Below are positions 55,370-64,000 of a DNA stretch of 64,000 nucleotides, one piece after another. Below the pieces are notes generated by a model. The model ran no database searches and was not told the origin of the DNA. It saw only the letters and a list, made by a program, of their open reading frames with translations. The first letter of the stretch is position 1. The number at the start of each line of letters is the position of its first letter. Both the position numbers and the translations under genes were made by a program. The stretch is from Verrucomicrobiaceae bacterium (GTDB lineage Bacteria; Verrucomicrobiota; Verrucomicrobiia; Verrucomicrobiales; Verrucomicrobiaceae): contig JAIXOU010000105.1 in assembly GCA_027486585.1 (NCBI GenBank), forward strand, positions 1 to 64,000. The letters run 5' to 3'.

Positions 55370-56101
55370 ATGTTCGACCCAACTCTCCCCCAAGAAAACA
55401 CCCTCGCAGACGCCGCGCAGATGCGCAGTCAGCTCAACGGGCTGAAAGCCATCATTGATGCCATTCTCACCGTCACCGCCGCGCAGGTGGACAGCACGAG
55501 CACGTTGCCGCAGGGCAATCCCGCGAATGCCAGTGTGAGCGTGATCGGCAACACCCTGCACTTCAGCTTTGAGATCCCGCAGGGTCAGGATGGCGCGCAG
55601 GGACCACCGTTTGCCCAAGCAGTGGTGGACAGTGTGACGACGCTGAATCCCTGGGAATCGGCCTCTGTCGGAGTGAGCTTTGATGGCAGCAACGTGCGCT
55701 TCAACTTCGCGATTCCGCGTGGCAATGACGGCAGCCAAGGCCCACCCGGCGGCAGCGGCAGTGATGGTGGTCAAGGACCGCAAGGCATTCAAGGCCCGCC
55801 CTTTGCCCAAGCGGTGGTGGATGGCGTGACCACACTGGACCCAGGTCAGCCTGCGACGGTGCAGACAAACTTTGATGGCAGCAACGTGCGCTTCACCTTT
55901 GGCATTCCGCGTGGAAACGATGGTAGCAATGGCAATGACGGTTCCCCTGGGGACGTGAGCCAGGCTCAGCTGGACAACGCCATTAGCGGCACGAGCAATA
56001 ACACGAACAGTGTGGGCACCCTAGACTCGGGCTTTGCCGATGCTGACATGGAGGCGCTGCGCCAGAAGATGAACGAGCTGATCAGCGCGCTGAGGCGTTA
56101 G
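55370..56101 (+). CDS. Collagen-like repeat protein
   Basis: 243 residues. Short N-terminal helix (about 10-40), two copies of a module combining a beta segment (FAQAVVDSVTTLNP / FAQAVVDGVTTLDP), FDGSNVRF and IPRGNDGS, separated by Gly-x-y stretches (SQGPPGGSGSDGGQGPQG, NDGSNGNDGSPGD), and a C-terminal helix ending QKMNELISALRR. Collagen-like trimers are common in tail-fibre and surface proteins; no signal peptide is present. A 7-bp GC stem hairpin (55323-55342) lies in its leader. Confidence 0.82.
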   Translation: MFDPTLPQENTLADAAQMRSQLNGLKAIIDAILTVTAAQVDSTSTLPQGNPANASVSVIGNTLHFSFEIPQGQDGAQGPPFAQAVVDSVTTLNPWESASVGVSFDGSNVRFNFAIPRGNDGSQGPPGGSGSDGGQGPQGIQGPPFAQAVVDGVTTLDPGQPATVQTNFDGSNVRFTFGIPRGNDGSNGNDGSPGDVSQAQLDNAISGTSNNTNSVGTLDSGFADADMEALRQKMNELISALRR

Positions 56102-56103
56102 GG

Positions 56104-56145
56104 ACTTTGTGCTTTGTGCTTTGTGCTTTGTGCTTTGTGCTTCGT
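56104..56145. repeat. 7-bp microsatellite (six units)
   Basis: Units of GCTTTGT, the first ACTTTGT and last GCTTCGT, directly after the collagen-like gene's stop. Slippage-prone; non-coding. Confidence 0.9.
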
Positions 56146-56179
56146 TCGGTTCCCTCGTGCGGGACCTCTTCACTCAGGT

Positions 56180-56248
56180 GTGGTCCAAGTTTACAGGAAA
56201 ACAGAAAGACAGGATTGACAGGTCAGGACCCATTCCTGTGAATCCTGT
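56180..56248. repeat. 69-bp hairpin repeat, copy 1
   Basis: Identical over 69 bp to 56416-56484. Internally it holds a near-perfect 14-bp inverted repeat (ACAGGATTGACAGG against CCTGTGAATCCTGT, one mismatch), so it can fold as one long hairpin. After the copy the GTGAATCCTGT end is repeated once more. Confidence 0.9.
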
Positions 56249-56287
56249 TTTCTTGTGAATCCTGTGACTAAAAACTCTCGACACGAA

Positions 56288-56407
56288 ATGAGTGGCACGA
56301 GTGATAACTCAAACAGCATCAGCACACTGGACTCGGGGTTTACCGATCCCGACCTAGAGGCTCGGCGCCAGAAGATGAACGAGATCATTCTAAACGGGCG
56401 GCGTTAG
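56288..56407 (+). pseudogene. Detached copy of the collagen-like gene's 3' end
   Basis: A 39-codon frame whose product matches the last 39 residues of the collagen-like protein at 26 positions (for example TLDSGF, RQKMNE and final RR). No start signal or upstream coding part. A duplicated, diverged gene end lying between the two 69-bp repeats. Confidence 0.8.
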
Positions 56408-56415
56408 GGGTAGTC

Positions 56416-56484
56416 GTGGTCCAAGTTTACAGGAAAACAGAAAGACAGGATTGACAGGTCAGGACCCATTCCTGTGAATCCTGT
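56416..56484. repeat. 69-bp hairpin repeat, copy 2
   Basis: Second copy of 56180-56248, placed just after the gene-end fragment, as copy 1 is placed downstream of the intact gene end. Bases 56485-56570 carry nothing else recognisable. Confidence 0.9.
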
Positions 56485-56570
56485 GATTAGAAACTCGAAT
56501 CACGAACAGTCTCCTAGCATCCATGGCGGGCGGAACAGCGCGTCACTCTACGGCAAGTGAGTCGGGAGGC

Positions 56571-57125
56571 TTAATTCAGCTCCACATCCTCTGGGACATG
56601 GGCAATGATCTGGTAAACGGGGCCCATTTCCTCGAGCACGGCTGACCATAGGGCGGTCGGGGGGCTGGTGGTGAGGATGGTCTTTTTGGCGGGACTGATG
56701 ATCCAGGAGCGGGCTTCCACTTCCTTTTCCAGTTGGCCTTCTGACCAGCCGGAGTAGCCAACAAAACCACGCACCTCATGACCGAGGCTGAGCTCATCCA
56801 GGGCATCTGAAACGGACAGGTGAGTCCGGCAGCGCAGGGTGCTTTTTTGGCGATTCCAGTGCAGTGAGGCAAAAGCCAGCTTATCTGTGGCCACGGGACC
56901 ACCGACAAAGATCGGCACATCTGCCAGAGCGCCCAGTGCTTCGTCAGGCAGCAGGTCAGACACACACTGCTCCAGCGGACGATTCAGCACATAACCAAAG
57001 GCTCCTTCTTCTGCTGAGTGGGCCGCCATGAAGATGACCGTGCGGGAGAAATTGGGGTCCCGCATTGACGGAGCGGCTAGTAGCAGACTGCCAGTGTAAA
57101 GCTTGGTGTCATTGGTATTCGACAT
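56571..57125 (-). CDS. AlgH/YqgE family (UPF0301) protein
   Basis: 184 residues, normal length. LYTGSLLLAAPSMRDPNFSR, FGYVLNRPLEQ, VPIFVGGPVATDKL and RGFVGYSGWSEGQLEKEV are the family signature. Cytoplasmic; first linked to alginate regulation in Pseudomonas, molecular function unsettled. Single gene. Confidence 0.93.
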   Translation of the reverse strand: MSNTNDTKLYTGSLLLAAPSMRDPNFSRTVIFMAAHSAEEGAFGYVLNRPLEQCVSDLLPDEALGALADVPIFVGGPVATDKLAFASLHWNRQKSTLRCRTHLSVSDALDELSLGHEVRGFVGYSGWSEGQLEKEVEARSWIISPAKKTILTTSPPTALWSAVLEEMGPVYQIIAHVPEDVELN

Positions 57126-57254
57126 GACTTAGCCTATAAATGGAGGGAGAAGCAGAGCCGTCAACTCTGCATCTGTTTTTGTGAATCCTAATTGGGTTCG
57201 GTGTATTTATCTGGAGTTTCGTCCGCTCACCGCTAGCATCGCCGCCCATTGATC

Positions 57255-58607
57255 ATGCCTTCTGAAACCAAATCCCCGCTCGACCGTGCCCGCCGCAAAG
57301 CCTTTTTGCGTTTGCTGCCTGTGCTTTTCATTAGCTACATGATCGCCTATGTGGATCGCGTGAACGTGGCCGTGGCAAAGCTGACGATGGTCAAAGACAT
57401 GCCGGATTTCACTGACGCGGTGATCGGCTTTGGTAGCACGCTTTTTTTCATCGGTTACTTTTTATTAGAGGTGCCTGGCACGCTGATGGTCGAGCGCTGG
57501 AGCGCGCGGAAGTGGATCTGCCGCATCATGGTGACCTGGGGTTTGATGGCTGGATTGACGGCGTTTGTGACCACGCCGACGCAGTTTTACAGTGTGCGGT
57601 TTTTACTGGGTTTGGCAGAGGCGGGCTTCTTTCCAGGCGTGATTGTGTATCTGACGCATTGGTTCACTTCGCGGGATCGGGCCAAGGCGCTGTCGTATTT
57701 CCTGATCGCGACGCCGTTTGCGCAGATGCTGAGTCCGATCTCGAATTGGCTGCTGAAGTTTGGCACGACGGAGGTTCTCAAAAACGGTGAGACTCTGGTG
57801 CATCCGCCTTTGATGGGATTGGTTGGCTGGCAATGGGTGTACATTTTCTGGTCCATCCCCGCCATCGTGCTCGGCATCGGCGTGCTGTGGCTGCTGACCG
57901 ATCATCCGCGCCAGGCGAAATGGCTGACGTCTGAGGAAAGTGAAGCCCTGGAAGCTGAGCTAGCCCGGGAACGTGAGATCAAGACCCGAGGCAAACGCAT
58001 GTCTGTACTGGAGGCCTTTGCGCATCCAAAAGTGCTGCTGCTTTGCGCGGCTTATTTCTTCATCACGACATGCAGTCACAGCATGGAGCTTTTCATGCCG
58101 AGTGTGATTAAAGAATGGTATTCGCTGAGTCGAGATGAGTTCACTTGGTTAATCGTTCTGCCGCCGCTACTGGCCTTGATGGGACAACTTCTCGGTGGGT
58201 GGAGCTCAGATCGCTTCCAAGAGCGCAGGCTGCATGCCTGTCTGCCCATCTTGATCGGTGCCATAGCGATGCTCTGCGCGCCGGCCACGATGGGAACGCT
58301 GACGCTGACCATGCTTTGCCTAATGGTCGCCTTTGCGGGCTTCAAGACTTACATGCCCGCCTTTTGGTCGCTGCCGAGTCTTTTCCTCGCTGAGGCGGCA
58401 GCCGCTGGTAGTATCGGGCTGATCAATTCGGTGGGAAATCTCGGTGGAGCTGTGGGTCCAGCCATCATTGGTAAGCTCAAGACCAGCACAGGCTCCTTCA
58501 CCAGTGGTTTTTGGTTTCTCGGTGCTTCCATGCTTGTGGCTTTCCTGATCATCTTCTTTCTTGGCCTGGGTACACGGAAATCCGAAGCTGAGCGGCTAAA
58601 AAACTGA
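57255..58607 (+). CDS. MFS transporter, anion:cation symporter type
   Basis: 450 residues from ATG 57255. Twelve transmembrane helices; YVDRVNVAVAKLTMVKDM in helix 1 and FFPGVIVYLTHWFTSRDRA after helix 4 are typical of the ACS family (hexuronate, tartrate, galactonate, phthalate carriers). Fifty-two bp before the hydantoinase/oxoprolinase gene, so it probably imports that enzyme's substrate. Confidence 0.9.
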   Translation: MPSETKSPLDRARRKAFLRLLPVLFISYMIAYVDRVNVAVAKLTMVKDMPDFTDAVIGFGSTLFFIGYFLLEVPGTLMVERWSARKWICRIMVTWGLMAGLTAFVTTPTQFYSVRFLLGLAEAGFFPGVIVYLTHWFTSRDRAKALSYFLIATPFAQMLSPISNWLLKFGTTEVLKNGETLVHPPLMGLVGWQWVYIFWSIPAIVLGIGVLWLLTDHPRQAKWLTSEESEALEAELAREREIKTRGKRMSVLEAFAHPKVLLLCAAYFFITTCSHSMELFMPSVIKEWYSLSRDEFTWLIVLPPLLALMGQLLGGWSSDRFQERRLHACLPILIGAIAMLCAPATMGTLTLTMLCLMVAFAGFKTYMPAFWSLPSLFLAEAAAAGSIGLINSVGNLGGAVGPAIIGKLKTSTGSFTSGFWFLGASMLVAFLIIFFLGLGTRKSEAERLKN

Positions 58608-58659
58608 CGATGTAGAACGCTTCATGCTAGTCCATGAAGTCTGATCTCATTCTTGTCGC

Positions 58660-61600
58660 ATGTCTCTCCCTCAAAAGCTCCCCCCCTGGCGCATTGCTGC
58701 TGATACGGGCGGCACGTTTACGGATTGTCATGCGCTAGACCCTCAAGGCGGCGAGAGCCGTTGCAAGGTGCTTTCCACAGGGCATTTGCGCGCGAGTTTG
58801 GTCAGTCGCATGGGTTTTCTGGCCCGTGTTGCTGGACTGCCTCCGCTTCCAGAAGGCTTTTTAGTCGGCTTCAAAGTGCAAGCCGTCGGAGATGATCAGA
58901 CGTTCACGATTGCCGATTGGCAAAGTGATAGTTCAGAAATCACGCTCAGTGATAAACCTCCAGCCTCATGGCAATCCGGCATGCTGCTAGAACTTAGCAC
59001 CGGAGAAGAAGCGCCTGTGCTGGCCGCACGCGTGCTGACGAACACACCTCCCGGTCACGCTTTCCCGCCGCTGAGTCTGCGTCTAGCGACCACGCGTGCG
59101 ACCAATGCGCTGCTAGAACAAAAGGGCGGACGCCTGGCTCTGTTTATTACGCGCGGTTTTGGGGATCTACTTCAGATCGGGGATCAAAGAAGGAGCGATC
59201 TTTTTGCGCTTCAGCATGAACCGAGGACGATTTTTCATGAGCAAGTCTGTGAAGTGGTCGAGCGTGTTAGCGTGCAGGGTCAGGTCGTCGAAGCCTTGGA
59301 TGAGGTTGCTTTACGGGCTGCAGCTCAGCGCTGTCTTGACCTGGGGATTCAAACGGCGGCGGTCTCTTTGCTGCATGCCTATGCGCATCCTCAGCATGAG
59401 CAGCGGGTCGGTGTGCTTCTGCGGCAGGCCGGGTTTAAGCACATCACCCTGTCTCATGAGACGGCTGCCTTTGCCAAGCTTCTGCCGCGCACTCAAAGCA
59501 CTGTGGCGGATGCTTATTTGCATGGACCTGTGCGGGCTTTTTTAGATGCGATCCATCAAGTCACGCCGGACATGCTGGTGATGACGAGTGCGGGTGGATT
59601 GAAGACAGCGGAAGAAATCCGGCCCAAAGACATGCTGCTGAGTGGCCCTGCAGGTGGTGCCATCGGTGCAGCGAATGCAGCGCGCCGATTAGGCATTCAA
59701 AAGATCATCACCTTTGACATGGGTGGCACCAGCACAGATGTGGCTCGGATCGATTCGCGCCCAGGTTATCGCTTCACCCAAGAGGTGGCTGGCATGAGGC
59801 TCCTAGCGCCCTGCATTGACATCGAGACCGTGGCAGCAGGTGGTGGGTCCATCTGTCAGTGGACACATCATGGGCTGGCGGTCGGGCCTGAAAGTGCAGG
59901 CTCCAGTCCAGGCCCTGCCTGCTATGGCAAAGGCGGACCGCTGACAATCACCGACGTGAATTTACTTCTGGGCCGATTTGATCCAGCTCGTGCGCCGATT
60001 CCGCTGGATCTAGCGGCCGCTCAGAGACGGCTTAGTGAGCTGCATCAGCAGACGGATGGCAGGCTGAGCGAGCCTGAGCTATTGCAGTCTCTATTGCGAC
60101 TGGCCATTGAGCATATGACGGATGCCATACGCCGGATTTCCATCGGTGAAGGTTATGATCCTACAGAACATGCACTTTTAGCCTTTGGTGGGGCAGGTCC
60201 TCAACATGCCTGTGCCGTGGCTGCGCAGCTCGGCATCAAAACGATCTTGGTGCCGGAACATGCCGGCATCTTGAGTGCGGTCGGATTGCAGGAGGCTGTG
60301 CCGGAGGAGATCCATGAAACGGAAGTCAGAATGCCCCTGATGCAGGCTCTGGAAGCTTGGCCAATCGCGGATGAAGCTCCCAGCTTAAAACAACGCATTC
60401 AAATCGCTGAACTCCGTCTGATGGGGCAGGATGCACCGATACAGGTGGAGTTTCAGCAGCCTGCGGATCTGCCCGCTGCTTACCAAAAAGCTTATCAGCG
60501 TCTCTTTGGTTATCCGCCACCTGCCAATCGCCAGATTGAGCTTGTAAGCGTTCGAGTGATTCTTCGCGAAGCTGAGGAGATCATGGAGCAGTCAGCTCTC
60601 GTTGTTGAAAAGTTAGAACCGCCACCCGGTCTGATTCAAGATGCCTTTAGCACCATCGTGATCGAGCCCGGCTGGCAAGTGGAGCGTGTGATCGGTTTTG
60701 GTCATGTCCTACGGCAGCAGCAGGCAATGCAGAAAGGCAGTCATCTAGAGCGGGATCTCGTTCGTCATCGCTTTCACTCCATCGTCACGGACATGGGGGC
60801 TTTATTGTGCCGCACGGCTATTTCCACGAACATCCGTGAGCGTTTGGATTTTTCCTGCGCCTTGCTTGATCCCGCAGGGCGTCTGATTTCCAGCGCGCCA
60901 CATATCCCAGTTCATCTCGGCGCACTCGGCGTTTGCGTGCGTGAAGTCGCGGCGGCTGTGAGCCTGCAACCGGGAGATACGATCATCACCAATCATCCTG
61001 CTTTTGGCGGATCCCATCTGCCTGATGTCACCCTCATCACGCCTGTGCATGATCAGCATGGCGCACTGCTGGGCTACATCGCCAATCGAGCCCATCATGC
61101 CGAGATCGGCGGCATCACGCCGGGGTCCATGCCAGCCAATGCCACCCGCTTGATTCAGGAGGGCGTCGTCATCTCGCCGCGACACTTGATTCGCGCTGGA
61201 GAGTCCTGTTTTGATGAAATCAGTCAGCTGCTCACCCGTAGCCTGTACCCAACACGCAATCTGGCAGACAACTTGGCAGATCTGCATGCACAGCTGGCGG
61301 CGAATGCCCATGGCGCAGCTCGTTTGATCGAGCTGGCTGGTGAGCAGCCTGAGGCTCTGCGCCGGATCATGGCAGAAATCATCGCGCACTCGGCTGGTGT
61401 GATGCGCCAGCAGATTCAGCATTTGCCAGAGACTTTTTGGGCTGAGGAAAGGCTTGATGACGGCAGTGTCATCACGGCTGCCTTGAGACGTGAGGACGAT
61501 CGACTTATCATCGACTTCACCGGCACCTCGGCTGTGCATCCACAGAATCTGAATGCCACGCAGGCCATTGTGCGTAGCGCCGTGCTTTATGTGATGCGGC

Positions 61601-62274
61601 TGATGCTTCAGCAGGATCTGCCGCTGAATGAAGGCCTGTTAGAGCCGGTGCAGATCATTTGCCCAAACTCCTTTTTGAATCCGACTTTCACGGGAGATGC
61701 TGCGCAAGATCCCGCCGTCGTCGGTGGCAATGTCGAGGTCAGTCAAAGGCTCGTGGATACTCTGATCAAAGCGCTGGGACTTCAGTCATGCAGTCAGGGT
61801 ACCATGAATAACTTCCTTTTTGGTGGTGCCGGTTTTGGGTATTACGAGACCATCGCTGGCGGCGCAGGTGCTGGCCCAGGTTATCACGGTGCCTCCGCTA
61901 TGCACACGCACATGACCAATACGGCAATCACAGATCCTGAAATCATTGAGCAGCGTTACCCAGTGCGTCTGCATCAATTTGCCATTCGCCGAGGATCTGG
62001 AGGAGATGGCAAGTGGCAGGGTGGTGACGGAGTCATTCGCGAGTTTGAGTTCCTGGAGCCACTGACCGTCAGCCTGCTCACCCAACATCGGCATGAGGCC
62101 CCATTTGGTCTTGATGGGGCCTCTCCAGGCAGCCCTGGAAAACAATGCCTGCTGCGTGGCGGCAGCGTAACCGCATTGCCCGGGTGCACCAGCTTCCTTG
62201 TCGAGGCACAGGATCGAGTCCTCATCGAGACTCCTGGAGGTGGTGGCTATGCTCGTGCGTGTGCGGGAGTCTGA
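58660..62274 (+). CDS. Fused hydantoinase/5-oxoprolinase (HyuA-HyuB)
   Basis: 1204 residues, the fused eukaryote-like length. N-terminal ASKHA half: DTGGTFTDCHALD (15-27), TTRATNALLEQKGG, FDMGGTSTDVARID (about 365). C-terminal HyuB half from about 690: HRFHSIVTDMGALLCRTAIS, THPAFGGSHLPDVT-type segment and GGGGYARA at the end. ATP-dependent opening of a cyclic amide: 5-oxoproline or a hydantoin. Between residues 40 and 110 an insertion-like stretch precedes the usual fold. Substrate undecided; the MFS neighbour suggests uptake and catabolism. Confidence 0.92.
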   Translation: MSLPQKLPPWRIAADTGGTFTDCHALDPQGGESRCKVLSTGHLRASLVSRMGFLARVAGLPPLPEGFLVGFKVQAVGDDQTFTIADWQSDSSEITLSDKPPASWQSGMLLELSTGEEAPVLAARVLTNTPPGHAFPPLSLRLATTRATNALLEQKGGRLALFITRGFGDLLQIGDQRRSDLFALQHEPRTIFHEQVCEVVERVSVQGQVVEALDEVALRAAAQRCLDLGIQTAAVSLLHAYAHPQHEQRVGVLLRQAGFKHITLSHETAAFAKLLPRTQSTVADAYLHGPVRAFLDAIHQVTPDMLVMTSAGGLKTAEEIRPKDMLLSGPAGGAIGAANAARRLGIQKIITFDMGGTSTDVARIDSRPGYRFTQEVAGMRLLAPCIDIETVAAGGGSICQWTHHGLAVGPESAGSSPGPACYGKGGPLTITDVNLLLGRFDPARAPIPLDLAAAQRRLSELHQQTDGRLSEPELLQSLLRLAIEHMTDAIRRISIGEGYDPTEHALLAFGGAGPQHACAVAAQLGIKTILVPEHAGILSAVGLQEAVPEEIHETEVRMPLMQALEAWPIADEAPSLKQRIQIAELRLMGQDAPIQVEFQQPADLPAAYQKAYQRLFGYPPPANRQIELVSVRVILREAEEIMEQSALVVEKLEPPPGLIQDAFSTIVIEPGWQVERVIGFGHVLRQQQAMQKGSHLERDLVRHRFHSIVTDMGALLCRTAISTNIRERLDFSCALLDPAGRLISSAPHIPVHLGALGVCVREVAAAVSLQPGDTIITNHPAFGGSHLPDVTLITPVHDQHGALLGYIANRAHHAEIGGITPGSMPANATRLIQEGVVISPRHLIRAGESCFDEISQLLTRSLYPTRNLADNLADLHAQLAANAHGAARLIELAGEQPEALRRIMAEIIAHSAGVMRQQIQHLPETFWAEERLDDGSVITAALRREDDRLIIDFTGTSAVHPQNLNATQAIVRSAVLYVMRLMLQQDLPLNEGLLEPVQIICPNSFLNPTFTGDAAQDPAVVGGNVEVSQRLVDTLIKALGLQSCSQGTMNNFLFGGAGFGYYETIAGGAGAGPGYHGASAMHTHMTNTAITDPEIIEQRYPVRLHQFAIRRGSGGDGKWQGGDGVIREFEFLEPLTVSLLTQHRHEAPFGLDGASPGSPGKQCLLRGGSVTALPGCTSFLVEAQDRVLIETPGGGGYARACAGV

Positions 62275-62298
62275 CTCAAATATACTTCGACCCCGCCA

Positions 62299-63060
62299 TC
62301 ACATGCTTTTAAAACGTGACTGAAAAGAGGCACTGACAGGCAGGGATTCTGAAGACCCACGCAACTTGGCATGGAAATGTCCCAGCGCGTCTTTTTGCAC
62401 CCGCTCAATGACACTCGCACGGACAATGAAGCTGCGGTGGATTTGCCAAAAGGTTTCAGGATCTAGCTGGGAAATGAGATCCTTCAGTGGCGTGCGGATG
62501 ACGGCTTCATCCGTGGGTGTGACGACGCGCACATATTTGTCCTGAGCTTGAAAGAAGAGCACGTCGTCAATGGGGAACATCTTGACGGTATCGCCAAGAC
62601 TGGCGGTGACCCACTTGAGATGTGCTTTGATCTGATTGCTTCGCAGTCGGATATCCAAAGCTTCAAGCAACTGACTGAGATTAGCTTCCGGTGGCTGAGA
62701 AAGACGTTTTTGCACACGGGCGATGGTTTGCTGAAGGCGTTCTGGCGTCACGGGTTTCAGCAGGTAATCTGCCGCGCCTGCGTCAAAGGCAGCCACGGCA
62801 TACTCATCGTAGGCGGTGACGAAGACGATGTGAGCGCCAGCTTCAGCAGCGGCACGGGCGACTTCGATACCGCTGAGACCTGGCATGCGAATGTCGAGAA
62901 AGACGATCTGAGGCTGCTTTTCCTGCAGGGCTTCCAGTGCTGACAGTCCATCCTCACATTCAGCCACAAGCTGGAGCTGCGGCCACTGCTCATGCAGTAA
63001 GCGGCAGAGGCTGACGCGCTGAGCGGGCTCGTCTTCGGCGATCAGGGCTGTAGGATTCAT
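62299..63060 (-). CDS. LytTR-family response regulator
   Basis: 253 residues. CheY-like receiver (1-120) with acidic pocket Glu9/Asp10, phosphoacceptor Asp56 (VFLDIRMPG) and Lys in LLKPVTPE; LytTR DNA-binding domain (about 150-253) with IDDVLFFQAQDKYVRV and FWQIHRSFIV. Overlaps its kinase by 4 bp. Target genes unknown. Confidence 0.93.
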   Translation of the reverse strand: MNPTALIAEDEPAQRVSLCRLLHEQWPQLQLVAECEDGLSALEALQEKQPQIVFLDIRMPGLSGIEVARAAAEAGAHIVFVTAYDEYAVAAFDAGAADYLLKPVTPERLQQTIARVQKRLSQPPEANLSQLLEALDIRLRSNQIKAHLKWVTASLGDTVKMFPIDDVLFFQAQDKYVRVVTPTDEAVIRTPLKDLISQLDPETFWQIHRSFIVRASVIERVQKDALGHFHAKLRGSSESLPVSASFQSRFKSM

Positions 63061-64000
63061 GCGGGCACAGGAAGAGTGATTTCTGACATGGTGCCGCCTT
63101 CTGGGCGACTCACAACAGTGAGCCGAGCGCGGCTCTGATATCGAAGCAGCAATTGCTCACGAATATTCGCCAAACCAACTCCGCTTTGCAGCCCATCTCG
63201 TAAGCCCACTCCATCATCCAGCACTGCGGCGCTCAATTCTTGGCCATGGCTCTGAGCGCGGATGATGAGGGTGCTTGGGCCAGGCTTTGGCTCTATGCCA
63301 TGCTTGATGGCATTTTCTACCAAGGAAAGCAGCATGAGCGGGGGGAAGTCGATGCTGTGGAGTTCCTCTGGTACATGCATTTCAAACTGCAATCGGTCCC
63401 CCATGCGCGCCTGCATCACGGCAAGGTAGCTGCCACAGATCTCAAGCTGCTGGCCAAGGGTGTGGGCTCCGCCTTCACGCATTTTGGGCAGTGTTGCGCG
63501 GAGGTGATCTGCCAGAGCATCCAGCACTTTTTCAGCCTGTACGCTGTCTTCGCGGATCAGTGGGCGGATGGCCGCAAGGGTGTTAAAAAGAAAATGCGGC
63601 TCGATCTGCGCCTGCAGCACACTGAGCTGCATGTCAGACTGAAGCGCATGACGTGCCCACCAGCGGCGGCGTTCGGAAAAGTAACCCAAGCAGGCCAAAC
63701 CACCTCCGCAGCCAAAGTAGATGAACAGAGCGCCGAGCTTGGCGAGTTGCAGCGTGGCTTCTTCCAGCTGGCTAATCTTTCGTTCGGCGGCAGGCACGGG
63801 CTTTTCTGCTAGCTCAGTTTCGATGTGACTGGAGGCCCAAGCGTCTGAAAATAGGGCAAAGATAATGCCAAGGACGACAGCTCCGACAATGGCTAAGCCC
63901 TCGCGTTTCATGCCGCGATGCCGCACCCAGGAGGCCAGCGATGGGCCGCCATTGAGCATGAGTAAAAAGCCCGCGATGAAGTAACCCGTTGTGGCGAGAT
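63057..64000 (-). CDS. LytS-like sensor histidine kinase (partial, cut by window end)
   Basis: The frame stays open to base 64000, where 13 further codons (ATTGYFIAGFLL) complete a transmembrane helix, so the apparent ATG at 63959 is probably internal. From there: helix about 21-40, short periplasmic loop, helix about 74-94, then His-kinase domain with phosphoacceptor His122 (QIEPHFLFNTLAAI), N-box NAIKHGIEP and G-box DDGVGLRDGLQSGVGLANIR. Phosphorylates the LytTR regulator. Confidence 0.92.
   Translation of the reverse strand, partial: LATTGYFIAGFLLMLNGGPSLASWVRHRGMKREGLAIVGAVVLGIIFALFSDAWASSHIETELAEKPVPAAERKISQLEEATLQLAKLGALFIYFGCGGGLACLGYFSERRRWWARHALQSDMQLSVLQAQIEPHFLFNTLAAIRPLIREDSVQAEKVLDALADHLRATLPKMREGGAHTLGQQLEICGSYLAVMQARMGDRLQFEMHVPEELHSIDFPPLMLLSLVENAIKHGIEPKPGPSTLIIRAQSHGQELSAAVLDDGVGLRDGLQSGVGLANIREQLLLRYQSRARLTVVSRPEGGTMSEITLPVPA

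Noticed and set aside
60802-61539. 245-codon frame antisense to the oxoprolinase gene
   Set aside because: Lies wholly within a conserved HyuB domain; no start signal.

Overview
The window looks like chromosome from a member of the Verrucomicrobiota (Prosthecobacter/Verrucomicrobium-like). This is inferred from the gene repertoire, not from a marker gene: a small secreted cytochrome c joined to an SHD1 domain, a Tat-exported Gfo/Idh/MocA oxidoreductase, a tryptophan-rich DUF6600-type lipoprotein, monomeric NADP-isocitrate dehydrogenase, OmpA-type lipid-anchored proteins and mid-range GC. I see no rRNA, tRNA, CRISPR array or intact insertion sequence.

Layout. 0.3-6.6 kb: a coiled-coil lipoprotein, nadA, two small cysteine-containing exported proteins (one only 54 residues), a XerC/D recombinase and the cytochrome. 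6.6-16.6 kb: a minus-strand exopolysaccharide operon (polysaccharide deacetylase, GT4 glycosyltransferase, DUF4091/GH123-like protein, CelD-type acetyltransferase, Wzz/Wzc-like protein, an unknown protein, then an OmpA protein); three consecutive junctions are ATGA overlaps with strong Shine-Dalgarno sequences inside the preceding gene. 16.6-16.95 kb has no credible protein gene but holds a probable structured RNA with a strong terminator. 17-25 kb: isocitrate dehydrogenase and a sugar-acid/carbohydrate group (DenD-like and LtnD-like dehydrogenases, an SDR, Gfo/Idh/MocA, a five-bladed-propeller glycosidase-like protein). 25-32 kb: PcfJ-like protein, a carboxypeptidase-regulatory-like protein, a small unknown, and a large SWIM-SNF2 helicase.

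31.8-38.6 kb is the most unusual operon: aroD, a lipoprotein D,D-carboxypeptidase with coiled coil, a VTC-domain polyphosphate polymerase, a DUF4956 membrane protein, a HlyD-type periplasmic adaptor, a TolC-type outer-membrane protein and a DUF3616 protein. The last five are tightly packed, three of the junctions overlapping or nearly so, and the set lacks an ABC or RND pump. I infer a trans-envelope system tied to polyphosphate synthesis.

38.7-45 kb: polyprenyl glycosylphosphotransferase, CbpA, an unknown secreted protein, TrmO, a phosphotransferase and PyrD. 45-56.6 kb is an accessory region: VapBC, ParDE flanked by a 35-bp duplication of the 3' end of gatA, gatA and gatC, a Fic protein, a small DUF486 membrane protein, a gene-poor scar with direct repeats, a PstI/BsuBI-type restriction-modification pair, then a repeat-rich tract with a 21-bp palindromic minisatellite, a collagen-like gene, a duplicated fragment of that gene's end and two 69-bp hairpin repeats. 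56.6-64 kb: AlgH-family protein, MFS transporter, fused hydantoinase/5-oxoprolinase and a LytT/LytS two-component pair cut by the right edge.
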